Shown: positions 1 to 13,055 of the stretch, piece by piece
How the letters are laid out: each line of letters begins with the position of its first letter
How positions within the stretch are numbered: the stretch's first letter is position 1
Source of the DNA: Siphonodentalium dalli
Lineage: Eukaryota > Mollusca > Scaphopoda > Gadilida > Siphonodentaliidae
Reading direction: 5' to 3'
NCBI GenBank assembly: GCA_032622095.1
Contig: CP136067.1
Location: 47,099,549 to 47,163,548, forward strand
DNA length: 64,000 bases
Program-made: the position numbers and the translations under genes
The notes under the pieces: generated by a model
Database searches by the model: none
Told to the model about the DNA's origin: nothing
The model's input: only the letters and a program-made list of their open reading frames with translations

Positions 1-298
1 TCTAACAAGAGAGGTGGGGTGTTTCAATATACCCCACGTTCCAACATGCCCCGGTCTCCCCTACCCCCGTTTATATCGGCAGGAGAATAATACATAACAA
101 GCCCAAGTATATTATCATAATCCACCCACGTGAATCTCAGATCACACATACATTTATTCCATTTGCATCACATTAATTGTTTTAACTTTGAGAAATAAAA
201 ATAGCATATATATAGTACACGGCTCGCGGGCACACCGAGGTCCGCGTTACAGCATATAGCACTATGAACTATCTCTCCCCGTTTTATATCTTTATTAA

Positions 299-808
299 AG
301 GGGTACTGTACGCCATTTTCAATAAATTATCGGTGATAACAACGATCTAATATCGATAATGTATAGGAAACTAAGTAATTTGAGTCGTAGATGTATTCTG
401 TAAACGTTCAGGTTAATACGTTATTTTAAAATCAAAGTTAATAATTTGATATAAATTATTCACGGATAGTGGATTGGGCAACTCATGGCACACATGATCG
501 GGTAAAAAAAATCATGTTGATTCGGGGTGTAAACTCAAGCTACTCACTGACTAGTGACTATACAATGCCTTAACTGAGTATACGGGACTAGTATGCATAT
601 AATATAACATTTATTCGATACATTTGCTTGAAAATTGTCCAAAATTACTCGACAACGACAATTGGTATTTTCGCATTCCGGCTAATCTTCCATCCGTAAC
701 ATTACTTCGTACTCAATAGACTTTCAAATAACGGAAAGCTGGTTCTACGACCTTATTCTACGATTCAGAGACTACAGGAACCAACAACAATTTGAGTACA
801 ATATCCCT
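299..808. mobile_element. 510-bp TTAA-flanked inverted-repeat element (family A, copy 1)
   Basis: Ends AGGGGTACTGTAC and, inverted, AGGGATATTGTAC, each directly flanked by TTAA (295-298 and 809-812). A second copy lies in the opposite orientation at 23,066-23,577. No coding capacity is seen. TTAA duplication is known for piggyBac and Kolobok superfamilies; the superfamily here is an inference. Confidence 0.75.
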
Positions 809-924
809 TTAAAAGTCATCGCTTTGGTGTTATCAAAACATCTATATGCAAAATTGTCGTTTAACGTAGCAATATACGTATAGTTTCAAAGTTCATCCGC
901 AGTTTATTAATTAATAGGCTGTTA

Positions 925-1342
925 GGGTACGTTCATACACTGGCAAGTTTGCACGGTATGGTTTGCAGGCATTTTGTCGCAGAAAACGATATGGTGCCAT
1001 AATATGAACGGAAAAAAGCACATAAAGTGCATCTGTGCCACAGCTAACTATACGTGCGAAAGAAAATCTCTGTAGTTCCACTAGTAACGATGCTACCGGA
1101 ATTTGCCTGTAAATATCATGCAATTATCTCGCAAGAATAAATCATACAGGTATGTGAAGGCAAATGCCAATATCACTGTTATACAAGTGGAATTAGATAA
1201 TTTTTACTTCTCATGTCTTTCACTTTGTTAAAGATGCATGTTATGTGCACGGTTCCGTTCATATTCTGACACCATGTGGTTTTCTATGACGAAATGCCCG
1301 CAAAAACATACCGTGCAAACTTGCCAGCGTATGAACGTAGCC
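925..1342. mobile_element. 418-bp foldback element with about 90-bp inverted ends (family B, copy 1)
   Basis: The left end reads GGGTACGTTCATACACTGGC and the right end is its near inverse; the match continues through about 90 bp to a TATGAACGG block. The interior is non-coding. A second copy is at 41,739-42,152 inside the large element. Target duplication unclear. Confidence 0.75.
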
Positions 1343-2288
1343 TTCGCATATCTGTCGATATAAGCAGAGCATATGACATTAACATCAATTATTTATTAAA
1401 AATACAGACTATTTGGAGCTTGGTGTGAAGTAATATTCATATTTGACTATATAAAATAAATAAATAGCGCTTCGTGTTAGTATATATATCATGGCTTTTG
1501 GCAATTATAATACAGAGCGTTAAATTTAGCTCGGCGCTTGTCCCGTGGTGTCACCATTACAAGTTTGAACCCTGGTTGTGAAATATTCGGTTTCCTGGAA
1601 CTAGATTCTTCAAAAGGATGTATCATGTATTATAACTTAATTCCAGAAATCAGAAAGGAGCGAACACAGACCCTTGCCTCAGTTGAGTTTCACCTTTAAA
1701 ATATGTAAGTCCCTTTAACATATTGAAGCTCGCTCTGTTTGTATATAATATTAGAATAATGTAGCTATATGTGCATGGAAATTGACCCGAAAACACATGC
1801 ATGCAGTTAAACAAAGCGCACCCATCTAGTATGCACCAGTCACTATACTGATTATCGCCCTTTCATTAGAATCCCCTGATTATGTTTAGACCCACCGTAA
1901 TGGAATCAGGGAGCTAAATGTGTTCTAGAGTCGGGGAACGAGTACACCGTGGTATTGCTAAAGGTGAAGGTAACTGACGAATGAGCTTCAACTGTAACAT
2001 GCGACACGTTATTAAAGGTTGACATCGCGTTTATTTGATTTGTACATCATATCTAAATAATTTAAGGGGGAGAAGCACGTTTTGCATAAATCACAGTAAA
2101 TCCAGCCAGAAATGGCAAGTGATTTTCAACAAAGAATTTCTCTGGATCTATCTGGTGAAAAATCTTGAATTTTACATATGATAATTTTCATTATATATAG
2201 AATCAGAGCAATTATAAAGAGACAATAACAATAATGGATTTTAATACATTTGAGAGGTTGAAAATATTTGTTTCGTTTCTGTCCCTTT
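1343..2288. other. no recognisable feature
   Basis: AT-rich sequence with only short open frames in it. I see no domain, RNA gene or repeat boundary. Confidence 0.4.
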
Positions 2289-2824
2289 AGGTACCGAGAA
2301 CTGCCAGAAAAAATTATAATTTCAAACAACATGTCAACCATCAAATAGCTTATTGTCTTGACTCCATGAGAGGAGGCTTCATTTGTATCATAATGTTGAG
2401 TTAGCTTTTTAATTGCATATTATAGCAGCATACCCCATGTATTATAATGACGAATAAAGCAGTCACAAATATGCCAGCCCAATGAAAACAAATGTTCAAA
2501 TGTGGTGCTGTCCACTCAAGCAGGGAGCAATCAACAGAAATTAGGCCACAGTGTTAAGAGATATGGTGGTCAGATTTAACTTGGTTATGAACCCATGACC
2601 CAGAACTCAACTGAGCCCAATTTGTCAATGACCAACAAGCATGGCATGAAAATTCTCAATAATAAAAAATTATTTATGGTAGTTGTATTTCTGAATGAAA
2701 ATAATCATTTAATTTCATGAATCAAGAAATATTAAGTCTCCTCTCATGATCTTCAGATATGATATCATGTATATATGAAATGCACTTTCGAAAAAAATCT
2801 GTTTTACTGTAGTTCTCGGTACCT
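2289..2824. repeat. possible 535-bp inverted-repeat element
   Basis: AGGTACCGAGAACT at 2289 onward recurs inverted at about 2811-2824, followed on both sides by CAG and A-rich sequence. Nothing codes inside it. Only one copy is seen in the window, so this is a weak call based on the inverted ends alone. Confidence 0.35.
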
Positions 2825-3432
2825 GAACACAGTGAAATTTTAAAGATTTTTCATGTCATAAAAGTAAATTAAATGAGATTATAATAACCAAATGTCCAAT
2901 GGTTCTTATGTATGGTACCACAATAATATCTTGTACAAAATTTCACAAAGATATTCCTGATAGATTTAGAGAAAATACATTTTGAAATACCAGGAAATTT
3001 TGGCAAAACGTGCGTCTGACCCTTAAACTGGTGAATGAATGGGGGAATGGATTTTTGTGAGCGGGAAATTTATTTAACTAACTGCTGTAGTTCTGGATTT
3101 TCCAGATCAAATTTGGCTGTGGGATATATAGCCCTGTCGTAGACTTGGGGATTTATTTTAAAAAGTAAACACATGACCTATGATTTTTCTACCATTTTCG
3201 TGATCAACTGGTGTCAATCTAGCTGGGTAAACATCACTGGTATGGCCTGCAGGCTTCAATTCAGTGAATTTGGCCGAAACGTTCATGTCACCTATGGGAA
3301 AGCACGCAGAATAATAATCTGGTCAAAATTGTCGATCTTCGTTTCATGGTTCAAATACGCAAATACCGAGTACGTTTTTAATCGCAATTAGTCCATCAAG
3401 ATAAGATAATTTTGGTTGATATTTTGTAAATG

Positions 3433-3563
3433 TAATGTTGATTCGCGTACATTTAAGACTGTACATAATGCGAGTTGTGTTGAATAGACGTACATGTAAG
3501 AATGTGATGCGAGTTATGTTGAATAAACGTACATTTAAGACTGTAATGCGAGTTGTATTCAAT
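3433..3563. repeat. imperfect tandem repeat, about 45-bp unit, three copies
   Basis: The core (gcgagttNtgttgaataNacgtacatNtaagaNtgta) repeats three times. Apparent open frames in this stretch arise from the periodicity. Confidence 0.6.
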
Positions 3564-3714
3564 AAGCCAGGTCACTGAGTCGCTACCATATTGGATCCAT
3601 CCAGCCATGTTCCGCGCATTCAGTGATACAGGTCAAACTTCTGGAGTAGCGTTCCATATATGGAACTTTTTAATATTCATGTATCCCATATATGTCATTC
3701 ATGAATATGTCTCA

Positions 3715-3740
3715 CCCCCCCCCCCCCCCCCCCCCCCCCC
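3715..3740. repeat. poly-C run (26 bp)
   Basis: Uninterrupted run of C. It makes a spurious polyproline frame on the + strand. The 2.8-4.3 kb stretch around it otherwise shows nothing recognisable. Confidence 0.9.
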
Positions 3741-4290
3741 GCCAATGAGGACCATAATTTTCAATATTTGGAAATTTCATGACTCATATTCAAAACCAAC
3801 AAGTAAATCGGATGATCTAAGTGCTTCAATCTGAGTTCGCGATTTTTCGACTCCGAGTTTGTGCCGGTTGTTTATTTTCTGATTCGGAATTCCAATTATA
3901 AATACTCGTCACCGATTTTCCAATTCCGGAATTCTACAAATTGTTTTTTTTTCGACTCCGAATTCAGTCATTTTGATTTGCTGTTGAGCGGGATGTAAAG
4001 TGACAGTTACAACGCAAAAAGAATATAAGCTAAAACTCTTCAATAAAATCGAATAAATCATGACTAAGATGCAAAAAATGTCAAATTAGGCTGTACGCTT
4101 GATTATCATCGATAGGTTGGTAATGATAATATGTTGATGACTTGCCATGTCATTTGGAGGAATATAATTAATTTGACAGGTTTAAACAAATTGCGAAATG
4201 TGTTTTGTACTGCATGTACAGCGAATAACAGGAGAGATCGTTTACTCGTACGAATCTATACGTCAAATTTACCAAATAAGCCAAATTTAA

Positions 4291-4793
4291 AGGTACGGTT
4301 GGCCTTGGCGGTGGGTATCCTGTGAAAATATTTCCACCCGTCAAAAACCGCCACAAACAGAAAGAACAACAAAATGTAGACAGACTTTGTCCGTATACAA
4401 ATAAGAAATATCGCATAAACAGTATGTTATTGTCATATTTTTGACCATTGTTATGTAAACAAAAGCATAAAAAGTTACTTTTCTGGTGTTTGTTTATATT
4501 ATGATGGTAAACATAAAGAGCGTTCTTTGTTGGTGAATTCCTGATATGGAACGAATAAAGAGCGTTTATGCCATGTGTGTGTGATTAGCCAGCGGCATTG
4601 TTCTGTCTTCTGTAACACAATCAGGCTCTTGTTTATGTAAAATATAGTAAATCTTTATGATAACATGCCGTTTATATGAACGAATAGGATATCATGGTAT
4701 ATATGAACGAAACTGTATGCGTTTTAATGTTTTTCTGTTTACGGTGATTGGAACATATATGAATATTTTCGACAACTAAGGACTCACGTGCCT
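4291..4793. mobile_element. 503-bp TTAA-flanked element (family C, copy 1) with paired AAAGAGCGTT motif
   Basis: Ends AGGTACGG and, inverted, AGGCACGTG, with TTAA on both sides (4287-4290, 4794-4797). An inverted copy is at 32,263-32,760, and a diverged partial copy near 54,360-54,500. Contains two AAAGAGCGTT motifs (4515 and 4557) whose starts are 42 bp apart around an ATTCCTGATATGG block; the same module occurs upstream of the large transposase gene. No open frame shared by the copies. Confidence 0.75.
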
Positions 4794-5820
4794 TTAATGC
4801 ATTTCAATAAAGGAACTGTTTCAATTCTGCGTTATTGAGTGCAATGTACGAGCTAATGTTTTTGAAAATAATGAATGATTAAGGGAAAGTGTTTTTTTTC
4901 TTCTGTTTTTTACAATGTTAACCCTTTTACTACTGCCGCTACTGCCAGTGCTGGGCCATGGGGATTCATGCCCATGTGGCAGTGGCAAACTGGCATAATG
5001 GTATTGTATCAGTTGTAATTAAGTTTGTACAGAAATACCTGTTGATGTTAATACACAGTCATTTGAGTAAATAAATTCCAGTAATGCGCATTACCTGAAC
5101 ATATATATTAAATTGAAAGCAAAGCATTTCCTTCAAGTTCAGACTGGTATGTTTTACCAACCATAGATTCACGGTCACTAGACTATTAGTAATGTCAAAC
5201 CTCCACAACTTTATGTGGACAGTTTTAACAATATAACAATCATTCACCATGCATATCAAATTGTGTGAGTTATAACTTGAGACTCCTTGGAATTTGAATG
5301 CATGTAACTCATATTCGTTCCTCAACCATATTCTGATTAATATCATGTATAATGTACTGCATGCACAGTGTACCCGTACTCAATACAGAAAACATGGATC
5401 AATGCTATGTCAATCAATCAAGTTTATTCTCCATACTCACAAAACAACATGAGTATTCAGATACAACATTTAACATAAATACAATTAATAAATAACAATA
5501 ATATGTACATATTTACAAATGGGGGAGAGGGTAAGGCGGATACATGTATATCATTTCAGAATTGTATATTGCAAAAAAAATAAATTCATTTAACTTCAGT
5601 TTTAAATAACTGTCTCATCCGTCTCGGAATCTACGGTAGTTGAACCTGCACGGAGCAGTCAATTCATATAATTCCGTTGCTCCGGGTTAGGTGTTCGAGT
5701 ACAACAATCAATTCGTCCATATTTCTATGTTTCGTTGTCCATGCATTTCGAATAAATGTCGCTTTTTACCAATTTCCGATGGCATACTTATAAATCACAG
5801 CTTTTGTGGACTCTACATTA
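4794..5820. other. no recognisable feature
   Basis: AT-rich, short unrelated open frames only, no repeat boundaries that I can see. Confidence 0.35.
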
Positions 5821-6955
5821 GGGTGCATTTACACTGATATAGAACTGTATACAGATCTGTATGAAGTCACGTGTCGCGCATTACTGTGATCACAATATGA
5901 TTACTATATAATAGTGAACGCGCGCTGATCAGTACTCTGGTAATTGACAATTCACTACGAGTCGTTTCAGTTTAGGCCAGACATAAAAATGGATCTACCA
6001 TCAGCAGACAACAGCGATTTGGTATGTGCCGCATGCATTTAAAGTGTTTCCTTATACCACTTGATAATGGTTCAAAGAAAGAATAAAAATCGCATAGGAA
6101 TACACAATAAACAACAGTATACACAAAAAGAGGCTAGAGAGCACACATATAGCTTTAGATGGAGATTCCACCAATATTTAGGATTTCAGGTAATCAACTA
6201 TATATATATTGGTCTCCTGTTTGACACCATCTGGGCGGTGGCCATTTTGGATCTGTATGGAATGGGTATCCACCCTACAACACCCTTTATTTGACCAAAT
6301 GTAGTAAAATTTCCAACTGATGACAATTCCAATGACAATGTTGACCAAATGTAGGACTATATGTTTTATTAAATCAACTAGCAGTTTTTGACTGGCCACG
6401 GGGAGGGATCAGGACACAATCGTTCCAAGTGTCTGAAATTTCCAACCTGACACCCGCCCCCATGATAAGGTTGGAAAATTTCCAGCTGATGGCTATTCCA
6501 GCCCAAAATTTTGATAAAAAGTAGGAGATTATGCAAATATTGGTCCGAAAACAATAACTCCCCCCGCCCCAATACAATGTTTGAAAATCAAACTACAAGA
6601 TCATTTTCAACCTATTGTTGGTTTGGAAATTACAGCTAATGTTGTGTCAGGTATGAAATTTCCAACTGATGAAAAATTTAACAAAGTTGCCAGTCCCTGT
6701 CCGTGTTCAATATTCGAAATACACGGGTTGAAATGACAACGAAAACTAAAACACATTCGCCAAGCCCGAGTAACAATGAATCAAAACAGATTTGCCTGTC
6801 GCAGTGCTTCGGCGTTGACCGTGACGTATAGCGGACACGATTTTTGCTCACACGAACTAATACCGTTTTCTTTCTGTGTGCATTTCTATATCAACCCGTT
6901 CACACTTGTCTGCGTGTAGATATGTGTGCAGTTCTATAGCAATGTAAATGCAACC
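5821..6955. mobile_element. 1.1-kb inverted-repeat element (family D, copy 1)
   Basis: Left end GGGTGCATTTACACTG continues into ATAGAACTGTATACAGATCTG; the right end is the diverged inverse (GGTTGCATTTACATTG, ATAGAACTGCACAC). TTA flanks both sides. The interior carries repeated short blocks such as AAATTTCCAACTGATG. A second, better preserved copy lies at 47,878-48,864. Non-coding. Confidence 0.65.
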
Positions 6956-6958
6956 TTA

Positions 6959-8185
6959 GGGCGTGTACACATGACGGGCAAGAAAATATCAGGTATGCCC
7001 CATGTGACTTATTTGACCAATGAAATAAATAATACCACCGGAAAATATCCGACGAAGACAGCGCGCTGATATTTTATCACCAGTTGGTGATATGTGTTCA
7101 CCTTGATTGGTGGCGATCGGTATCCGTTAACTAATCTCTGTAAGGAACACGCTGGTAACCGTTCACGCACTCGAGTTATGATCCATCAATATTATCGCCT
7201 GTTTCAACAATTGACTTCGTAATTCCATTTTGGATTGTTTGACACAATCGCTGAGCTATTATATGGATATGTGTGTGGACATATATCTTTTGAGGGTTTC
7301 CGCTGACGGAGGATATCCATGGATTTCCAACTGCACCCCCTCTTGAACCGGGCCAAATACCCAAGATCACATAATTTAATTTGCACACCTCTTTGAATTT
7401 CCCATCTGGTACCTCACATGCCTTGAATTTTGACTGGACACCGGGGAGGGGAGGGGGCTAGAAGAAATTCCAAACCAATATTTTGACCAAAGTAGGAAGA
7501 AATGCAGATGTTGGTCTAAAACCACTAATTCCACATACAATAATGGTTGAAAAATCAGACTATAAGAACATTTCTTTCAAACCATTGTTGGTATGAAATT
7601 TCCAACTAATATTGTTTCCAACTGGTGAAACCTTTGACCATAGTTGGCGGGGGTCTCATGTCTCCACATGTACCCATGTAAGTTCGGTAACTTGATGTAC
7701 ACCACAGCCCCATGAACCAAGCACCAATATCCTGAAAACTTCATATGGGGTCTCAATGGGGTGGGGTCATCTGATTTGCCACAAAACCATAATAACATTT
7801 GTCACCCCACATATGCATGCACTATGAAATTATAACATTTCCAAATAACGTGACCACTTTCTCATTATGCAGAAGGTCTTTATGCATGAGATCAGCAACG
7901 TTGCTACAGGTCGGTGGGTGCCTAATCCCACCGACTTCGGTAATACATGTCAACAGTTGGAAATTTCACAAAACTATGAATTGCCAAAATGGACTATAGG
8001 ATATTTACCGAACGCAATTCACTTGAACCAGAATGGCTAATACTTTTTTCTGATTGAGCTCAATCACAAAGTCTAAACAACCGCGTTCTCACGGGCGTAA
8101 TATTTGCAGCAAAAAAATATCAGTGTGCAATTTTACCTGATATTTTCTTGCAGATATTTTCTTGCAGCTTCATGTGTACGCGCCC
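6959..8185. mobile_element. 1.2-kb inverted-repeat element (family E)
   Basis: Left end GGGCGTGTACACATGA then GCAAGAAAATATCAGG; right end is the inverse (GGGCGCGTACACATGA, GCAAGAAAATATC twice). TA flanks both ends. It shares a single TTA (6956-6958) with the preceding element. No coding sequence recognised. Confidence 0.65.
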
Positions 8186-8741
8186 TAAATGTTCCGTTAA
8201 ATGAGGTAATGTTTGTGCAAGTTAAGCGCGTAACAAATGAGCGGTGACTGTATTGAAATTAAACACGCGGTGTTGCAAAGTGTAACAAACATGCTCATAA
8301 TGAGTCATTCTCTATTCCATTTATGTCATGTTTCTTTACGATGCATGTCGTTCTAAATAAGGTATTATATTGATGTAATTGAAGACACATAGTTGCAACA
8401 TACACGAACATACTAATGTTTAAAATCATTTACCATTACCAACAATGATATACATGTATAAATCCATTCACTATAAGTATAATAAACAAATTAGCCAGAC
8501 TTGTATATAACATTTACATAAATAGGCATTCAGAAACAAATTTATTTTTATATAACAGGTTAGGTTTCTAAGACAGAGGGTTAAAATTTGCGAATTCTTT
8601 GTTTACAATCTCAATAAAATCGCATAGCTTTCGCAAGTGAACAACATTACTATTATTGAATATATCGCTCATAACAATAGAGTTGGGCCTTCGATTAACG
8701 AAGTTTGATAATAGCCGATACCTGGCATTTGAGAATTTTTT
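8186..8741. other. no recognisable feature
   Basis: AT-rich. May include the untranslated 3' tail of the retrotransposon fragment that follows on the - strand, but no boundary can be fixed. Confidence 0.3.
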
Positions 8742-9655
8742 TCAAACCAATATGTAATGGAATTCGTCTCCAACTTGCCCTGAGAGGCATAAGGGGCATT
8801 TCCGCTTATCCCTGTCGAGTCCACTCCAACGACCAGTTTCAATTGGGACTTTATTATTCCCCGTCCTAAATTTACAGAGAAGTGTCCGGTTAGTTTCGTT
8901 CAAAACATTCAAATATGTTTCAAATGATATATCGTGTTCAAGAATGCGATAGATTTTGCCACGACTTGAGTTATCAATATCTGATTCACATTTTGCTCTA
9001 AATTGATCAATGAGGCTGCATTTGATATATGAAATAAACTGCTCACTAAATGTGATTTGTTCCATATTCCTCAAATGAGTTTGACCACAGACTTTAAGAA
9101 TCTCATTAATTTTTTGGAGCCATAAAAAACTACCTTCTGGTTCGGGCATGCTTTCCATCATGGAGGTAGCTAATCTTAGTAGTAGGTTTTGATATTTCCC
9201 TTTTCACGGTTATTGTTCACAATTTTACACCAAAATTTAATCATTCTACCACTAATATGAACATCCAGTGGTAAAACACCAGTTTCACAATCAATCATGA
9301 AGTTTGGTGTTGATGATTTTAGTTTCAATATGTGTTTGATAAATTTCTTTTGGACTGCTTCCAACACATCATTGTTTCCAAGCCCCATACTTCACATCCA
9401 TATAAAAGTATTGGTAGTACATGAGAGTCAAATAAATCCAGTTAATTTTTTTATAGTCAGACAATGTTTCCTGGCTTTACCAATTATGACGTACATTGCT
9501 CTTGTTGCTTTTTTTGCTAAGTTCTGTTTTGCAGACATAAATGAGCCTGCTTTACAGAATATTATGCCGAGATAATCAAATTTTCTAACTATATCGATTT
9601 TTCTACCCTTGAAATAAAATTTTGTCTTTTTTGATACAAGTGTCTTTATTTACAC
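8742..9655 (-). pseudogene. 3' fragment of a non-LTR retrotransposon reverse transcriptase (thumb and C-terminal zinc-knuckle region)
   Basis: Read on the - strand, successive frames give a KFDYLG block near 9.58 kb, PILLYGCEVWG near 9.40 kb, then a stretch with FIKHILKLKSSTPN and E.G.LPL, and finally KFRTGNNKVPIETGRW with CPLC and VGDEFHYIL near 8.78 kb. This order is characteristic of the reverse-transcriptase thumb and C-terminal CxxC/GDE-H region of invertebrate LINEs. At least two frame breaks (about 9.44 kb and 9.17 kb) separate the pieces, and the catalytic polymerase core is missing. It is therefore a dead, 5'-truncated copy. The exact clade (CR1/L2/Nimb-like) is not determined. Short + strand frames here are shadows. 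Confidence 0.75.
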
Positions 9656-9660
9656 AGTCC

Positions 9661-9966
9661 ATACTCTTAAAAAGAACATATAGAAACCCAATTTATTAGG
9701 CCATTAAGACAATATTGGAATTTTGCATTACTCAAAACCAAATCCTATATAGTTGGAAATGTTATTAGACCAAATTATATATAGTTGGAAATTTTATGGT
9801 CTCACCCACAGTTGGAACCCCCTAGGAACGTCCCTGAATATGCGTACATGTTAGACTAATACACCTGCCGTGCGACTTGACGGTCAAACTCCCTAAATAA
9901 ATTGAAAAGTGTGAAAATAATTATTCGATGTCAACAACAAAAATATAACATTAATACTGCTTAGAA

Positions 9967-9998
<32 letters not shown>

Positions 9999-10298
9999 AT
10001 TAACATGCTCCAAAACGCTTACAATTATAATACAACATGGAATATGGTAAAACAATACATATATACAAGCAGCACAATCTAAACTAAAAAATGCCAGTTA
10101 AAATGAGTAAGGTCGGGTGATAAAACACTACTATCTACTATCAGTATGCTATTAACAACGTATCGTATAGGGTCTAAACTTGCTCCTATTAAAAAAAAAT
10201 AATAATAATAATAATAAAACAAAACAAAAACAGAACAAATAATGCAGACTGAAGGTTAAAACGAGTTTGATGAAGTAACAGGTGCGATAAACGAGTAA
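9661..10298. repeat. low-complexity stretch with (TAA/AAT)n microsatellites
   Basis: AATAAT runs near 9968-9996 and 10,198-10,217; GTTGGAAATTT blocks near 9.75 kb resemble those within family D. No gene seen. Confidence 0.6.
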
Positions 10299-10565
10299 TT
10301 ATTTGAGGTCTTTCTTTGCCACTTCTGCACCAAAATGTTCAACGAATAAACTTATTTTTAGTTGCCGCTTGAAGTCATCGACAAACACGTCTGCCTCAGC
10401 TCTATCAACAGTGCATTCTGCAGTGTGGGTCCGGCATAACCGACCGCACGGTCTGATATGGACGCGATTCTTGTGAAAATTCCAATTAACAGACGATCTC
10501 AAGTCTTTTAGTGGCTTATGTTCAATCAATAGATCTGTGATGTATTCCGGTGCCATTCCACACAT
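10299..10565 (-). pseudogene. C-terminal tail of a CR1/L2-like retrotransposon reverse transcriptase
   Basis: 88-residue frame whose start (APEYITDLLIEHKPLKDLRS) and end (VDDFKRQLKISLFVEHFG) follow the usual pattern of LINE reverse-transcriptase tails, where a G.APEYL..L block is followed by R.LRS and FK..LK..LF. The usual RAFS/AP.LWN section between is diverged. No upstream polymerase domain is seen, so this is a 5'-truncated remnant. Family-level assignment rests on the motif pattern only. Confidence 0.55.
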
Positions 10566-11160
10566 ACTGAATTAGTAAAATATATATGCATGAAAATCAA
10601 ATCAACCCATTTAGATATATTATTATATAAAGTCATGCAATAATATCATTTAAACACAATATATTACATCCATCGGATTTACTTTGGTCAAACAAATAAT
10701 TGCAAAAGGCTTTTTCAAATGGTTCGAAAAATATCGAGAATGACCCAAGTTTCCCCCTCCCCCCCACAACGTTTTTCTGATTCAGTGCAAACACTGGTGG
10801 ACACACCCGACGTATTCCCTCTAGCCACGTTCATGCATATATATTTTACTAATTCAAATATAGTAAAATATAAAATATAATCATAGGCCAGTTCCGTAAA
10901 TGCTGTTTATAGAATATGCCCCACACTTATAGACACCATTTCCAGAACAGCCGCTCGAGCAAGAACCCTCGGAGAGTTGCCCATATGCTCCGTACGTTGG
11001 CCCACAACGACAGCCGACCCCTAACTGAATCGCAGCATACTTATGGCCTGGAAATAGTGATATGAAAGTGCTGAAAATTATATCTCACAACATTAACAGT
11101 TTATGTATTAAGTAGGTCCTATCATCAGTTATACATATTACCTATTATGTATTTTAGAAA
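10566..11160. other. no recognisable feature
   Basis: AT-rich; a short poly-C/pyrimidine tract near 10,755. Nothing else recognised. Confidence 0.3.
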
Positions 11161-11432
11161 TTATGTATGTATGTATGTTAGACTCGAAAACTGCTCGACC
11201 GATCCAACTCAAATTTGGTACGTAGGCCTACTCTGATCCCGGGAACAGTATGGACTGGCCAAATGCCACATGCGACCGTGTTCTTGATCTTGACCTTGAC
11301 CTCGCTCATATCCGACTAAAAGTTCTGGACCTCGACCCATCCGACTCAAATTTGGTACGTAGGCCTACTTTGATCCCGGGAACAATCTGGGCGGGTTCAA
11401 TTTATATCACCGAAAATAGCGATGACAACTAA
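11161..11432 (+). repeat. Helitron-like/GACCTTGACC-type repeat fragment
   Basis: A (TATG)n start, then GACTCGAAAACTGCTCGACCGATCCAACTCAAATTTGGTACG, then two units sharing CTCAAATTTGGTACGTAGG and GATCCCGGGAACA with CTTGACCTTGACCTCG between. Same layout as the elements at 23.6-25.2, 33.9-34.5, 55.1 and 63.7 kb. No intact 3' end is seen. Confidence 0.5.
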
Positions 11433-12598
11433 CACACCTCATTACTTGATCGGTTGGCGAACATGGTGTCAGCGACGCGACAGAGAGATATATTTTTAAA
11501 ATATAAGTTAGTAATCAATTGTGAGCCCAAAAAATGAGAATTTAATTTGGCCAAAGTTTTTTTTTTTTAATTTGGCCAAAAAACGTTTGGCCAATTTGTT
11601 TTTTTATTTTGCCACTAAAAATTTCATTTGGCTACTTTTTCGGCCCAAAGATTTTTCGGTCCAGCGTGAACACTGATCACAAGTAAACATGCATTCACGT
11701 TCCATAAGAAGAGAAGACAACCCGTATATGTTTCAGTGTGATCCAGTTTGCATAGGCCATTCTATGCTTCCACGAGTGTTAATCATGCGTGCTACTCGCT
11801 GTATTTGATTTGCATAATAAGATGTGATCTGTAAAATAAGATGTAAGTACAATATAGCATGATTATGCGCAAGGTAACAATAGTTGCATTGATAAGGTTC
11901 GAGTCCATGGCATGGACGTGCACGGCTAGAGTGTTTTCGTTGTAATTTCCTACTGCACCCACTTGAACCAGACCGAAGTTATGAACATTCGGGAAATACC
12001 ATTAATTTTGGACCACTTTTGTTGGAATTTTCCAATCTGTATAATTTTATACCCATATTGAATGCTGGGAGCATGCAATTAGTTAAACAATCTGCTATTA
12101 ATTTTTAATTAATTATTAATTAATTTTTATTTGACGATTTTTATTTTTATATTGGCTGCCTATAGACTTTCTTCTTATTTTCATTATTATTAACTCTCCA
12201 ATAAAGAGATTTCGCCTGTCAAAATCATAGTTATGTTAATATTACCGTTGTATTGAAATTAGCGATAAAAGCACAATTATTCCAATGAGATAACAAAGTT
12301 TAATACAAATTTGATAATAAACATTGGGAACATTTAAAGCATATGAAAAATATTCTGAAAATCATATTCTGACTTCGACTTACAAGTAATGAAACAATGA
12401 AATTTAGAGAAGAACAATATTAATTCCACGACAGAGTTATTATTGATAATTTCCAATAAAAAGCATATTGATCCACTTTATTATTGGATATGGGCAACAC
12501 ATTTTGCTAGTATAATCATAATATCAATACGATTTCTGGTATAATGGGAAAACTTCAGATAACTTATTTTCCGTCTCCGTCGTTTTATACTAATATAT
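11433..12598. other. AT-rich stretch with TTTGGCCA microrepeats
   Basis: About 11,540-11,640 repeats AATTTGGCCAAA-like blocks between poly-T tracts; about 12,090-12,140 is a run of TTAATTAA-like sequence. No gene seen. Confidence 0.4.
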
Positions 12599-13055
12599 GT
12601 GACCCGCCATATCAAATTCAGTCGGAAGTCGGGATTTTTTTACCCTGTGCCAATGCATCTCTGATATATGCGTGTCGACCATAGGTCGCCTCGCATATAT
12701 AAGAGAATGCATTGGCCTAACAATTTTTTTTAATTTTTTTTAAATAAATGTTTCTGACAATTTTTAGGACATAAAATAAAAAACATCCATTACCCTGCAG
12801 GGAGCCCCACACATATATAGAAGCATATAGAAGAGTGGCGTCTGCTCATGTTTGTCTGGGGCTCTGTATGGGTGAAATTATAAAAATTGTTAAAGAATAC
12901 AAGAAAAAATTATTAAAATTGTAAAAAATTGTTAGGCCAATGGATTCTCTTATATATGCGAGGCGACCTATGGTCGACTCGCATATATAAGAGAATGCAT
13001 TGGCACAGGGTAAAAAAAATCCCGACTTCCGACTGGATTTGATATGGCGGGTCAC
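12599..13055. mobile_element. 457-bp foldback element with about 115-bp inverted ends
   Basis: Begins GTGACCCGCCATATCAAATT and ends with its inverse; the arms match through CGGAAGTCGGGA, CCCTGTGCCAATGCAT and the CGACCATAGGTCGCC block. The centre is A/T-rich. The single strand could fold into a long hairpin. Target duplication not resolved. Confidence 0.8.

Noticed and set aside
3553-3834. 93-codon frame with a polyproline run
   Set aside because: It is the translation of a 26-bp poly-C tract with no surrounding domain.
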